Origin: Micractinium sp. NFX-FRZ
Lineage: Eukaryota > Chlorophyta > Trebouxiophyceae > Chlorellales > Chlorellaceae
DNA: 64,000 nucleotides
Assembly (NCBI GenBank): GCA_029339195.1
Contig: JAPTJF010000031.1
Coordinates: 62,001 to 126,000 of the forward strand
Direction of reading: 5' to 3'
How positions within the stretch are numbered: the stretch's first letter is position 1; the number at the start of each line of letters is the position of its first letter. Below, piece after piece: positions 45,960 to 57,443 of the stretch. The notes under the pieces are model-generated. The model made no database searches, was not told the DNA's origin, and worked only from the letters and a program-made list of their open reading frames with translations. Position numbers and translations under genes: made by a program.

Positions 45960-48900
45960 ATGCAGGCTGCCATGTCTCGCGTTGCGGCGGTGCCCGCTTT
46001 CACCAGCGCGGTGCGGGCTCCCCGCCGCGCACAACGCCAGCAGCTGCGTGTGGCGGCCATGGACCCGCCCGCAGCGGCTGAGGCGGCGGAGGCCCAGGAG
46101 GTGGAGGAGGTGTCCTCTGCCGACCTCTACAAGCGGTTCGAGGAGATGATTGCTGAGCATGACCTGGCGCACTCCGTGGGCGACCGGGTGAGCGAGCGGC
46201 CGCCAATGTGTGGGCGGTTTGGCAGAATGGGCCGGCGCTGCGCTGGCGCCTCGCCGCCGCCGCCGCCGCCCCGCGGGTCCTTGCTTGCCCCATGTTTGTG
46301 CCCCCTCCGCAGCTACCTTGTTCCAGCCGCAAAAACATGTGAAACAAGGTGTGGCAATGACAGCAGCTTATCGCGGCAGGATCGGGCCCGGACGCATTCG
46401 CTCTTCGGCGGCTGCGCCGCACGTGCGCGTGCCGCGTGTGGCTTGCGCTCACGCGTCCTTGGCACCCTGTGCCGCCCGGCGCCTGCAGGTTCAGGGCACT
46501 GTGGTGCGCGTTGACCAGCGCGGCGCCTACGTTGACATTGGCGGCAAGTCCACCGCCTTCTGCCCCACTGCTGAGCTGGCGCTTGCCAACATCCCCAAGG
46601 TTGGTGCCACTGCCAGTGCACATTGCAAACATAATCGACACAGAAACAAACAGCACAGCTGACAGCCAAAGCAGTGGGGCAGCAGCAGTTAGGCAGCAGC
46701 AGTTGGAGCAGCCGCATTCCCTCTGCAGTGGCAGCAGCCATGCCGCTCAAACGAGAGCAGCCATGCAGCTGCAGAGCCGGAGTGGCTCCGATCCGGGGGC
46801 GGGCGGGCGGCGGGGCAGCCCGGCATATAGGTGCATGGTGACCGGCTGGGATAGCAGACGCGGAGGTGCACATGCAAAAAAAATGCATACGTCCTCCGAG
46901 CCTGCACCCCAGCCCGCGCCTCGTCTCCTTGTGTCAATCGGCAGGCAGCAACCGGGTGCCGCTCCCACACGGTGGGGGCACACTGTCGACCGCCCGCCTC
47001 CCCCGCCGCCGCTCGCGCCAAGGCATCGCTTGTCAGGCTGTGTTTGACGACACGAAGCCCTCCCACCTCACCCCTGCCTGCCTGCCCGCCCGCCTGCCTG
47101 CAGAGCACCGCTGTGGTGGGCCCCCACACCGTGCGCGACTTCATGGTTATCCGGGAGGAGCGCAACGGCGACCTCCAGCTCTCCCTGAAGCGCCTGGAGC
47201 TGCAGGTAGGAGGAGGCAGGAATGGCTGGTGTGTGTGGCTGGGGGGTGTGGCTGGAGCTGCAGGGAGCGTGGGTCAGTAGGGATGAGCTCCAAACCGGGG
47301 GCATGACGCAGAGGTGCTGCTGGCAGCGGCAGGCGCAGGTGCTCGGCAGAATCTCAGGAACGCTGGGCAGTGCGGGGCTCTCTGCGCAGCCCTGGGGCGC
47401 AGCGTCTGCCTGCGGGCAATCCGGCAGTGCCGCAGCGGCTGCCGCAGCCCGCGGGCAAGCCAAGGCGGCAGCAGGTCAGCGCGTGCCGCTTACACAGCGC
47501 CGCACCCGCAAGCCCGCCGACGTGTGCCCGCCCCTCCCCGCCTGTCGCCACGTGTCGCGCCGCGCAGGTGGCCTGGCAGCGGCTGCGCCAGTTCTGCGAG
47601 GACGACGTGGCTGTGGAGGGCTCTGTGGTGGGCACCAACCGCGGCGGCATCATCGTTGAGGTGGAGAACATCCGCGGCTTCTGCCCCGGCTCCCAGCTGG
47701 GCCAGGTGCGTGGCGGTTGGGCATGTTTGGGTATTTCCAGCGGCGCGGCGTGCGCTGCTTGGATGGCCCGCCACAGCGTGCCTGGTGTGTGATGTGTCAC
47801 CTGTGGTGCGCGCTCCTCAACTGCATGCCGCGAGGCCACGCGGCCCTGTGGGGTGCCCATGTGCACACTCGTGTTATCTGGCGTGCAGTTGCCGCTGCCG
47901 TTCCGTACCGCTGCCAGCCTCTTGCACCTCACCCGCCCCGCCCCCTCGTACCTTGCCTGCCGCCACCTGTGCAGCGCGTGGCGACTTTTGAGGAGCTGGT
48001 GGACCGCAAGATGCTGTTCAAGGTGACCGAGGTGGATGAGGAGAAGGCGCGGCTGATGCTGTCCAACAAGCGCGTCGCGGCCGACGAGCGTGTCAACAGC
48101 TTCAAGGTGGGCCTCGAGCGGTGGCGTGCTGGGTGCTGCAGGTCTGCCGTGTGAGGTTTGATGGGCTCTGCAGTACACGACCTCCTCGCCGCAGAGCGCG
48201 TCAACAGCTTCAGGTTGGGGCGGGGGCGCGCAGCACGACGGCAGGCTGGAGGGCGCTGTTGGTGCTGGGCATCGGGTGCCGCACAGGTCGATGCCCCACG
48301 TTGTGTGCGATTAGGAGAGCGAGCGCCAGCTGGCCTATCCTGCCCCTGCCGTGCCGCCTGCTCTGACTCCTGCCCCCGCGCCACGCGTGCAGGTGGGCGA
48401 CGTGGTGGAGGGCACGGTGATGAGCGTGAAGCCGTACGGCGCGTTTGTGGACATTGGCGGCGCCTCTGGCCTGCTCCACATCTCCCAGATCTCCCACGAC
48501 CGCATCACCAACGTGGAGAAGGTGCTGTCGGAGGGCGACCGCATCAAGGTGAGCGGCAGTGTGCAGTGTGTGGGGAGTGGGAGTGGGAACCGAGCTCTGT
48601 GTGGGGGCTGGGCTAGCAAGGGGGCAGGCCGGGCCTATGCGGTGACTGGCGGCGGGACTGGCTTGGTGGGTCGGGGCAGGCAGTTTGCTGGCCAGATGGT
48701 GCGGCTGTGCTCCGCCTCTGCCTGCCCGCCCGCTGACCCCTGTTCCTGCTCTGCTCCCCCGCGCCCTGCCACCCGTGGCGCCGCAGGTGATGGTGCTGAG
48801 CCAGGACCGCGAGCGCGGCCGCGTGGCGCTGTGCACCAAGAAGCTGGAGCCCACGCCCGGAGACATGCTGCGCGACCCTGGTGAGCCCACACGTACATGC

Positions 48901-49355
48901 CTGAATACAGCTGTCGAGCGTGTGGGGAAGGGAGGGTTTGGCGCGTTGGCAGCACCGACAAGCTGGGGCCAGCGGCGCGGGAGAGGTGCTGCCCGGCCCT
49001 GCTGGGCTGGGGGCTCCGGAAGAGGAGGCAGTGGTGGCCGGGGCCTGGGTGGCTTGCTGGTGCCAGCAGGGGTGGAGGGGCCGAGGTCCGTGCGGCAGCG
49101 GCCCCACTTTCAAAGCCTAAGGCTCGAGGTGAAGCGGCTGTGTGGGCGCTGTCACCACCCCTCCCAATTCGCCTCTCATCCATGTTTCGTCCCCCTCGGG
49201 CCCTCCCTCCCCTCCCCGCAGCCCTGGTGTACGAGAAGGCTGAGGAGATGGCGGCGCTGTTCCGCCAGCGGGTGGCTGCTGCAGAGGCGGCGGCGCGCGC
49301 TGAGGGCGACGCCGCGGCTGTGGGCGACATTGCCACGGCAGAGGCGACTGCCTAA
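45960..49355 (+). CDS. PRPS1: Chloroplast 30S ribosomal protein S1, 364 aa
   Basis: Exons 45960-46187, 46489-46599, 47104-47205, 47568-47705, 47975-48106, 48393-48548, 48787-48880 and 49222-49355; phases agree, 365 codons. The first ~33 residues ([20 protein letters not shown]) have the Ala/Arg/Ser composition of a chloroplast transit peptide; a second in-frame ATG lies at 45972. Three S1 (OB-fold) repeats follow: [40 protein letters not shown], and the most canonical [20 protein letters not shown] with [13 protein letters not shown]. Three repeats and this length are typical of plastid S1, against six in bacterial S1. It binds mRNA and helps start plastid translation on the 30S subunit. The C-terminal tail is Ala/Glu-rich. 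An intron copy of the exon 5 end lies at 48190-48218. Confidence 0.93.
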
Positions 49356-49798
49356 GCAACAGCAGCAGCAGCAGCAGCTACGAGTGGCAGCGCCAAGCTT
49401 GGCGCAGCTGCAGCAGCAGGCGTGCAGCGCAGCGCACCTGCGCGCGCGCGGTGCGTGGGCGAGGCGTGGGCCGGACATGCCAGCTTGGCTCGCCTGGTCC
49501 GCCGCCCCCGCGTGTGCGCATGCGCACCGGTCCCTCTGCCGCTGCAGCGGCCAATCAGAACGCCTCCAAGTGAACCACCTCAGCAGCAGCACGCAGCTTT
49601 GATTTCGTGCAGCCCATGCTACGCCAGCCGCCTCCCGCCCATGCCCTGCCTGCCGGCAGCAAGGGGCGGGGTGCGGCGCGCCTCACGCACCCTCTAGTCC
49701 CTGGGGCACCTCTGCATACAAATTGGTTTTGCGCCCGCCCCCCTCCCCTGTTTACCCTCACCAGTTTTCACACAGGCTCTCCCGTTCCCTTTCCCCAA
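49356..49798. other. 3' flank of PRPS1
   Basis: Begins with a short CAG run after the stop. No gene is supported before the D-B frame. Confidence 0.4.
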
Positions 49799-50416
49799 AT
49801 GCTACCCTTGCTCCGCCGTCCGGCCCGCCCCGCAGCAGCCGCGCTGCCCTCCGTCCCCCCCAGCGCGCGCAGCGCGGGCGGCTTTGCTGCAACACAACCA
49901 ATGCTCCGCACTCACAGCTATTACACACTGCCTCAGTGCGCCGGCCCCAAGATGCAATGTAACAAGGCAGGCGCGTCAGTGCAAGTCGCACGCCACAGGC
50001 TGAGGGCAGCACTCACTGCTGCAGGAAAGAGGTGCCTGGCTGGCACACTCGTGAAGCCAAGCGAATGTGCAATACTGAATTGGAAAGGCAGTTTATGGGG
50101 GTGGGCACTCTGCTCGGCCCTTGGAGTAGCAGCTGTTGAGGCGCCAAGCTGTGGCGGTGTCTGCTCTCCTCCTGTGTGCCTGGCTTGCGGGGTGGACACT
50201 GATTTACAGCGGTGGGTGTGCGGCAAGGCGCAGCGTTGCACTTGGAGGATTACAGCAAGAATAGGACTCGGACTGGCGTATGAGAGTGGCGAAGAGAGGT
50301 GGGCAGCAGTCCGCATGCAGCATGAAGGGTGCTCTCACAACGCCCAGGTTGAGGCAGTGCAGGTGTATGGTCATCATTATTGGAGTGTTGTGCGCTTCAC
50401 AGTGCAGTGGCAGTAG
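49799..50416 (+). CDS. D-B: Cys-rich hypothetical protein
   Basis: Single open frame of about 205 codons from ATG 49799 to the stop at 50416. The start (MLPLLRRPARPAAAALPSVP) is basic and Ala-rich and could be an organelle presequence. The conserved block is at residues ~100-150: LWGWALCSALG, SCGGVCSPPVCLACGVDT, LQRWVCGKAQRCTW, matched by D-A on the opposite strand. The cysteine pattern suggests a small metal-binding module; no named family was recognised. Its place just past the 3' end of RLK-B mirrors D-A past RLK-A. It could also be a non-functional remnant of the inverted duplication. Confidence 0.45.
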   Translation: MLPLLRRPARPAAAALPSVPPSARSAGGFAATQPMLRTHSYYTLPQCAGPKMQCNKAGASVQVARHRLRAALTAAGKRCLAGTLVKPSECAILNWKGSLWGWALCSALGVAAVEAPSCGGVCSPPVCLACGVDTDLQRWVCGKAQRCTWRITARIGLGLAYESGEERWAAVRMQHEGCSHNAQVEAVQVYGHHYWSVVRFTVQWQ

Positions 50417-50568
50417 AAGGATATGCACGTTTAATTGGATTGAGGGGGCTACACGAAAAAATGCTCAGAAGTGAGGCAGCGACATGTGGTTAGAAGTGGG
50501 GCAGTGAAATGTTCATTCATGTGGGGCAAACCAGGCGTACGACCTGCCCGTAGCGAGTACCAGAAAGG

Positions 50569-53500
50569 TCAGCCCGCCACGCGCAGGCGGTGCAGGGCTT
50601 CGGTGGCGGTGGGCCGTGCCAGCGGGTCCAAGCGGACACACTCCTGAATCAGCTGCACCACAGCTTCCGGGCAGTCCTCTGGCGCACGCGGCAGCCACCA
50701 CTGCCCGCGATTCTCACCCAGCGTCAGGGTGGTCAGCTCCACGAGCAGCACACCAAAGCTGCACCGCAAATGGAATGCAACACGCGACAGTGTGGGAAAT
50801 GCAACACGCCACTGCCAGCGTGGCCAGCTCCACGAGCAGCACACCAAAGCTGCACCACAAATGGGAATGCAACACGCGGCAGTGTGGGGAATGCAACACG
50901 CTACTGCCACCGTGGCCAGCTCCACGAGCAGCACAACAAAGCTGCACGGTATGGGACAATTTGGAACAGACACGAAAGGCACGGAGCTAGCTGCACATGC
51001 ACCGATCGCGCATTCAGGATGCGGCAACGGGCAGAGAGTAGGTGCAGTCGAGCAGCGTGGGGGACACATGGCGCCAGGAGAGCACTGCACGGCAAAGGCC
51101 CGGCAAAGCAGAGGCGCTCCAGGCAGCCTCACACCTCAAAACAGCCATCCCCAGACACACAGGCACCTGTACATGTCTGCTGCCAGGCTGCACCGCTGCC
51201 CCATCAGCTGCTCGGGTGCGGCGTAGCGACGAGAGAAGCCCGCTGTGCTGCGCGCGCAGCTGCCCACCACTTTTGCGACCCCCAGGTCGCCCAGGCAGGC
51301 ACGCAAGTCACTTGTCAACATCACGTTGCTGCAGCATGGCAGGGAGGGAAAGTGTAAGCCGGGTTGACGCTGCCATGTGTGCGGGTTGGATGCAGCTGAC
51401 AGTGGCTGGCCAGAGCAAGCGGCGGCAGTTGGCTGTGAGGGTGTTCACTCTGCCCAGTGTCAGTAGCAGGATGGATGGTGCCCCTCCCCCCGCACCTGGG
51501 CTTCAAGTCGCTGTGCATCACTGCCAGCTGGCGGTGCAAGAAGTCCAGTGCCTCGGCAACGTCCAGCGCCACCTGGCGACCACTGCAGGGCGCAGCAGGC
51601 ACGGCATGCATGTCAGGCACAGCACAATTTTACAGCCTTCCGGCATGTAGATCGCCACATGGCCCCCCAGCAGGCACAGCAGTGCACGGCAATAACTGTG
51701 CATGCAGGCTGCCCAGCGCCCCTGCTGATGTGGCCCCACGCACCCTGCAGCCCAGCGTAGGCCCTGCCGCCGCTGCGGGTGCTTGAGCGCCGCCGCTAGG
51801 CTGCCTCCCTCCATAAGCCCCATGACCACCATCAGCAGCGGCCCCTGCAGGCAGGCAGGCAGGCAGTAGTGGGGGTGCCAAATGAGGGTTGAAGGGAGGC
51901 TCACGCTGAGGTTTGAGCAGTGCAAACAAGCGCCAAGGGGGGCGAGGCATTAGAGCTTCCTCAGGGGGGCTCACAGCAGGGATGCGAGAGGGGAGGCGGG
52001 CGGGCAGTGCGGGTGCATGGCCAGCTGCGCAGCGTTTGCGTGGCGCCACGCCCGGCATGATAGCAGGCACAGCAGGCACAGCAAGCACACCCACAAGCTC
52101 TGGATGTCCGTGTTCAGAAGAGCTCTGTGCCCCCGCCAGCAGCAGGAACACTCATGCCACACCCCAAGTAGCTCAAACATTGGCCACCTGCTGCTGTCGG
52201 GGGGCTGGGCCAGCACATGAGACAGATATCATGCAGCAGGCAAAGTCCCCACCTTGATTGCCACCCCCAGAAGCGGGACAATGCGCGGGTGTGAGCACTG
52301 CCGCAGCAGTCCCACCTCCTGCCACACCGCGTGCGACTGCCCCGCCGGCACCTCGAACACCTGGCATGGGGGAGCAGGGAGGTGAGCGGGCACAGGAGCT
52401 CCGTGTGTGTGCGCAGCAAGCACAGCACAGCTGTGGGAATTACCGTACAGCGGCGCAGGCATCAGAGAGGCTTCAGGGGCATCAGAGACTGAGCGTTGCC
52501 GCGCACACACAACTAAGTTGCCAGATCTGTTCCCATATTGTGTGTGTGTTGCAACCCGAACAGCACAGGGCTTCCACGGTTGATGCAGGCTGCCGCTTCC
52601 TACATCACTGCCATGCTGCGTTTGTGAGCGCAGCTGGCACCACATCTATCTGCAGTTCACGGAGCATATGACCATGCATATGACCCTCCTCCCGCAGCAC
52701 CTTGACCGCCACATTTCGCTCCTCCCGCAGCCGTGCTAGCATCACGACCGCATTTGCCCCTTCTCCAAGGATGATGAGGTCATGCGAACCGCACACAAAC
52801 TGGAGGGGGAATAGAAGCGAGGTGTGGGGGCATAAGCACAACATGGCAGGGTGGCCTCGGATGCAACTGCTGGCCCGTCCCCTTCTCTGTGACATCGCAG
52901 AAACTAGCTGCAAGACACGCTGCAGGGGAAGGCCCTGCCGCTATGTGCCCAGCCCGCCCACAACTGTGCATCAACCCACCATGTGCATGTGCCCAGCCCA
53001 CACCCCCCTGCCCTTGTGCGCCCAGCCCTCCCACAAACACATTTGCTGAACCCCTGTCCCCGTGTGCCCAGCCGACCCGCGACACAGCACACCACCCTTG
53101 CCCCTTGTGTGCCCACAGCCCCACCCACCAACAGCTCTTCTGAATGCACTCGAAGCGAGTCGGTGGGCAGGCCCCACTGCTTGCTGGGCGCACGGTGCGA
53201 CACGCATGCTGTGGTCCCCGCTGGAGTGCCGACGCTGCCGCCCGCCAGCAGGAGCGGCGTGCCCTCCTCAGCGCCCCCTCCCTCGCTGCCCTGGGCGCCG
53301 GCGGCCACGCTGCCTTGGCTCCCCAGCTCGTGTGCTAGCGCTGCCTGAACTGCATTCAGCGGCAGCATCTGGACGCTGCAGCTCTGCACACTGCTGCCCA
53401 GCTCATCTCGAATGAGGGACGCCAGGCGGCCACCACAAGTGCGCCCCAGCATGCTTCTGGCGCCAGCACCGGCAGTTGGCCGACCTGCTGCCAGGCCTGC

Positions 53501-56500
53501 GCTGCCAGCGCTGCTGTCGCCTGCCGTGCCCTCCGGGGCTGCATCTGCATCCACTGCACCATTGTAGTGCGACAGCTGCAGCAGGCTTGAGCTGCAAGGC
53601 GGCCCGCGCGCCTGTGCCCGTGCCCTGCGCCGCCACAGCAGCCGGCCAACCGCCGCAGCGGCCAGCAGCGCCCCCAGAGGCAGCGCAGTGGCCAGGGCAG
53701 CAGCGGCTGCCAGCCCTACCCTGCCAGCCTGGCTGCCAATCAGGCTGAAGGGTTGCTCGGAACCTGGAAAGAACCCAAGCTCCCTCAAGGGTTGCGGGGC
53801 GCAGGGGGGCAGGATGGCCTCCACGCCGCTCCCCGCCACCGACCTGCAGTCAGACGGGCACAAGCTCAAGCTAGGCAGGTGCCTGACATGCATGCACAGT
53901 CGCAGTGCAGTGCAGTGCCTGGCAGTGTGCTGCCACTTCCTGGCAGCTTCTCAGCACGTGCACACAACATGGGAGACGGAGAGGCACTGTGGGCTGGCAA
54001 GGGAAGAGCCTCACATGCGTTCCAAGCCTGCTGCAAGCAGCCCTGTGCACCAGCTGTCTGGAATGTGGCCTTGCACCCCGGTCTCATCCACCATTCTGCA
54101 ACCAGCCAGGTGGGCAGGCGGGCGGCAGCAGGGCAGCAGCTGGCATGAAGCAGTGTGGGTGTTGCTCGTAAGGAACAACTGGGGAAGCTTCTGGGGACGC
54201 TGGGAAGCCTCCAGGAAGCTTGTAAGGAGCTTCTAAGACGGAGCAAAAGCAAGGCCCGTGCATGCGGAACCCAAGCAACCGGGGCTGTGTCTGGCCAGCC
54301 AAAAGCGGGCCTCCCAGGGAGGCCTTGCAGCCGGGGGGGCACCCATTGCTGGCTGGGCCGGTGCTGCCCAGGCAGCTTCCAGATTCGTTCTTATAATGGG
54401 CAGGCGGCTTCTCACAGAGAGGCCAGCGAGGGCCAGCTCAGGTTTGGTGGGAGGGTGCCACCCAGGCCGGGGTTGCTGGAGAGGGTGACAGTGACGAGGC
54501 GCGGGAAGGAGTCGGGGCGCAGCCAGGCGGGGGGGAAGGCCGGGCCTGTGAGGGCGTTGGAGCTGAGGTCAAGCCAATCGAGCTGCAAAGGGGGGCAGGT
54601 GAATGAGTTGGGTTTGAGACAGGCTAGGCAACACAGTCTAGTGGCACTCACATTGACGGTAGCACAAATGGCAGCTCGCGATCCGGAGATGGCACATTGG
54701 AAGGTCGAGCCACTCGAGCTGTCGAGAGGTGGGAGGGCCGGGAGAGTGGCCCTGCCAGGATGCGGCACATCGGGGGCGCAGCAGGCACAGCGGGAGCGCA
54801 TCATGAGCACAGCGGTCACGGCGGGCGCACCATGGACGTGGCCCACGCTTCGGGCAGCGTCCCGCTGAGCTGGCTGTCGCTCAGCTGCAGGGGGGCAGGC
54901 GAGACACATGGCATGCACACAAAAAGGCGCATGCGCATAAGAGGGTGAACGCACACAAGCCAGTGCGCATGCACATGTGCAGGCAGTCAGCCGTGTGCAG
55001 GCACCCCATATGCCCAGCAGGCTCTGCCATGCCCGTGCCCCACCGTGAGCCGCTCCAGGCGCGGGTGGGCTTGCAGCAGCTGGGGCGGCAGCGTCCCCGT
55101 GAGCCCCGGCAGGCTGAGGTGCCTGCATGATAGGGGAAGAGGTGGGGGTGGGGTTGGGGGTGGTGTCAGGGGCGGGAGGGAAAGGGCGGCAAGGATGGCA
55201 GGGGCAGGAGGGGCGGCGCGGCAGGTGCTGTGGCTGGTAAGCGAAGGTACGTGGGCGGGCAGCCTGCTATGCAGGTAGACTAGCTGGGCATAGCAATCTG
55301 GCGTCCAGTGAGGCGGTGGACAGGCATGCATGGACCTCATTCACCCACACTCATACAATCGCAATTGAAAGGCGGCATGGGCAGGGACAGGGCTGCTTAG
55401 CAACGCAAGGATGAGCAGCGCAGCACTGTCTGTGGAGGCAGTGTATTCAGGCGGGGAAGTGGGGGGCAAAGCACACTCACAGCTCGCGCAGTGCTGGCCA
55501 GCCTCCTGCCACCCACTCGACAGGCAGGCTGCCGGCCAGGGGCAGGCAGGCAAGCTTCAGATTGGTCAGCGCCGGGAACGCCGCCGGGTCGGACGCCCAG
55601 TTAGCGGGAAGCCTCGGCAGTTGAGGCCGTGGTGCTCTTGCCGCTCCGGCTGCCTTGCTGCTGCTGCCGTCACTGCCGCTGCTGCCGCCGCTGTTGTCGG
55701 CATCTGGAATCGAGCTGTTGGCTGCCTTGCTGGCTGCTTTGGCGCTCCCCACAGTGCGGCACGTGCCTCCAGTGAACAGTGCCTCCGGGCCGTCCAACTG
55801 CTCCCGTGCATCTCTGCCGGTCAGTTCCAAGCGACGCAGCTGACAGAAGCCGGCGACCCAGGCGGTGGGCAGGGGCCCGTCCACCGGGCCTAGGGTCAGG
55901 CTATGCAGCTGCGCAAGCACGCCTGGACTAGCTCCCCAGCTGTCAGGGGCAGCCACAGGGGAGTGCCCTAAGTGGATGAGCAGGTCCTTCAAACTGCGCA
56001 GGGCGCCAGGGGCAGTGTCGGGCAGGGTGGCGCTGCCCTCCACTCCGGGCACCCACAGCCTCAGCCTGCAGCATTGGGGCGGTGTTCCGGGTTTGGGGTT
56101 TGCAGGATGCCATGCCATAGCTCTTGAGGGCTCCCACAGGCAGAGGCAGGCAGGCGGGCGGGTGCTGCGGAGGCGGGAGGCGCGGCTGCACGCACGAGGC
56201 GGCCGAGAGGCACGGGGCAGAATGCTCTGGTCCGCGTGCGGGCATTCGCGACCGTGGTGTGCGCACACAGAGGAGGTGGGGTGGCGCAGCACACGGAGCA
56301 GGCGCAGCACAGCGCAGCACGCAGCGCAGCGCAGTGCAGCGCAGCGCAGCTCAGCGGGCGTCCCCTGCTTGCCGGCTTGCCTGCCGTGCGCCAGCCCCAG
56401 ACCCCGCTTGCGTGCCGGCCCTCCTCCTCCTCCAAGCCCACCCTGCCACCACTCACAAATGCAGGCGTGGGAAGGCCTGCGGGAGGCCAAACCACTCCGA

Positions 56501-57443
56501 GGGGATGGGCCCAGCCAGCTCCACATGGTTCAGGCTGACGGTGACTGTTTCCATCCACCCAAAACGGGACAGGGAGGGCGGCAGGCGCAGAGGGCGCGCG
56601 GAGCCCCGCGCTGGTGCCTTTTCGAGGCGCTGGTCGAAAATGTGGCTGCAGGCAGGCAGCATTGGCAGGCGGGCAGAGGAATAAGAGGTAAAGGGGTAGG
56701 TCAAGCGGGCAGGCAGGCAGGCAGGCAAGGCATGTGCTGTGGAGCAGGCATGGGTCCTCTTGCAGCTCGCCGCACAGCGGTGCTGCAGGGTCGGGACTGT
56801 GTGCAGCGCACAGGCTTCTGAGGGCCAGAGACAGTCGAGTAATCAAGAGAATCAATCACAGCCGAATTCACCTCAACACAGGCCCCCGTGCGGAAGCTGA
56901 AGCCTCAACAAACTGCACGGCAATTGCTCATCGTCCTGGCACTCACATGCTGACGACATGCAGGTCGCCGCTGCACTGCACATCCGCCCACTGGCAGTGG
57001 TGCAGCGAATCCCCCCGCCGCCAGCCCCGGCGCACAGCTGTCCCCAATCTGCTGCCAGTGCTCAGCAGCGCCTGGCGGAGCTCCCGCATGACAACCGCCT
57101 CACCCTCTGCAGGCAGGCAGGCAGGCGGGCAGGCAGGCAGGCAGGCAGGCGGGCGGGGTGGTGTGGGCAGGGGGCAGGGCTGATGGAGCAGGCGGGGACT
57201 CACGCAGGCGGCTCTGCGTGCAACTGCTCTGCTGCACGGGCATGTGCAGGAGTAGCATTTGGGTGCTGTGGCACCCTCACCTCTGTCCAAGAAGAGGGTG
57301 GCGGCGGCGGCGGCGGGGGGCGCCGCTGCCGCCGCCGCAGCGCCCAGCAGTGCGGCAGCCACCAGACCCTCCCAGCCGGCTACCAATGCCTTGAGCACAC
57401 AGGAGCCCCCTCGGGCCCCGCCGTTGGAGCGGCGGCTGCGCAT
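50569..57443 (-). CDS. RLK-B: LRR receptor-like kinase, 979 aa, paralogue of RLK-A
   Basis: Exons 57443-57281, 57106-56947, 56645-56457, 56065-55481, 55122-55044, 54884-54831, 54582-54416, 54095-54015, 53843-53129, 52799-52701, 52360-52253, 51844-51744, 51582-51496, 51328-51167 and 50758-50569: 980 codons. Twelve of the 15 exons have exactly the length of their RLK-A counterpart; exons 1, 4 and 9 are 18, 36 and 15 bases longer. Order: signal peptide, LRRNT_2-like cap (HHCQWADVQC), LRRs, membrane segment (ALATALPLGALLAAAAVG), kinase (732-979). Kinase motifs: GEGANAVV, VAVK (K764), QEVGLL, HSDLKPSN, DLG, AAPEQL, SFGVLL, ARPT. Same non-RD catalytic loop and DLG as RLK-A. No stop or frameshift, so the gene looks functional. 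Confidence 0.88.
50727..50965 (-). repeat. Tandem copies of the last-exon 5' edge in RLK-B intron 14
   Basis: On the minus strand the acceptor plus exon start GCAGCTTTGGTGTGCTGCTC (50758) is repeated upstream near 50848 and 50942. Unit about 91 bases, three copies, separated by GTGTTGCATTCC-rich sequence. Confidence 0.85.
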
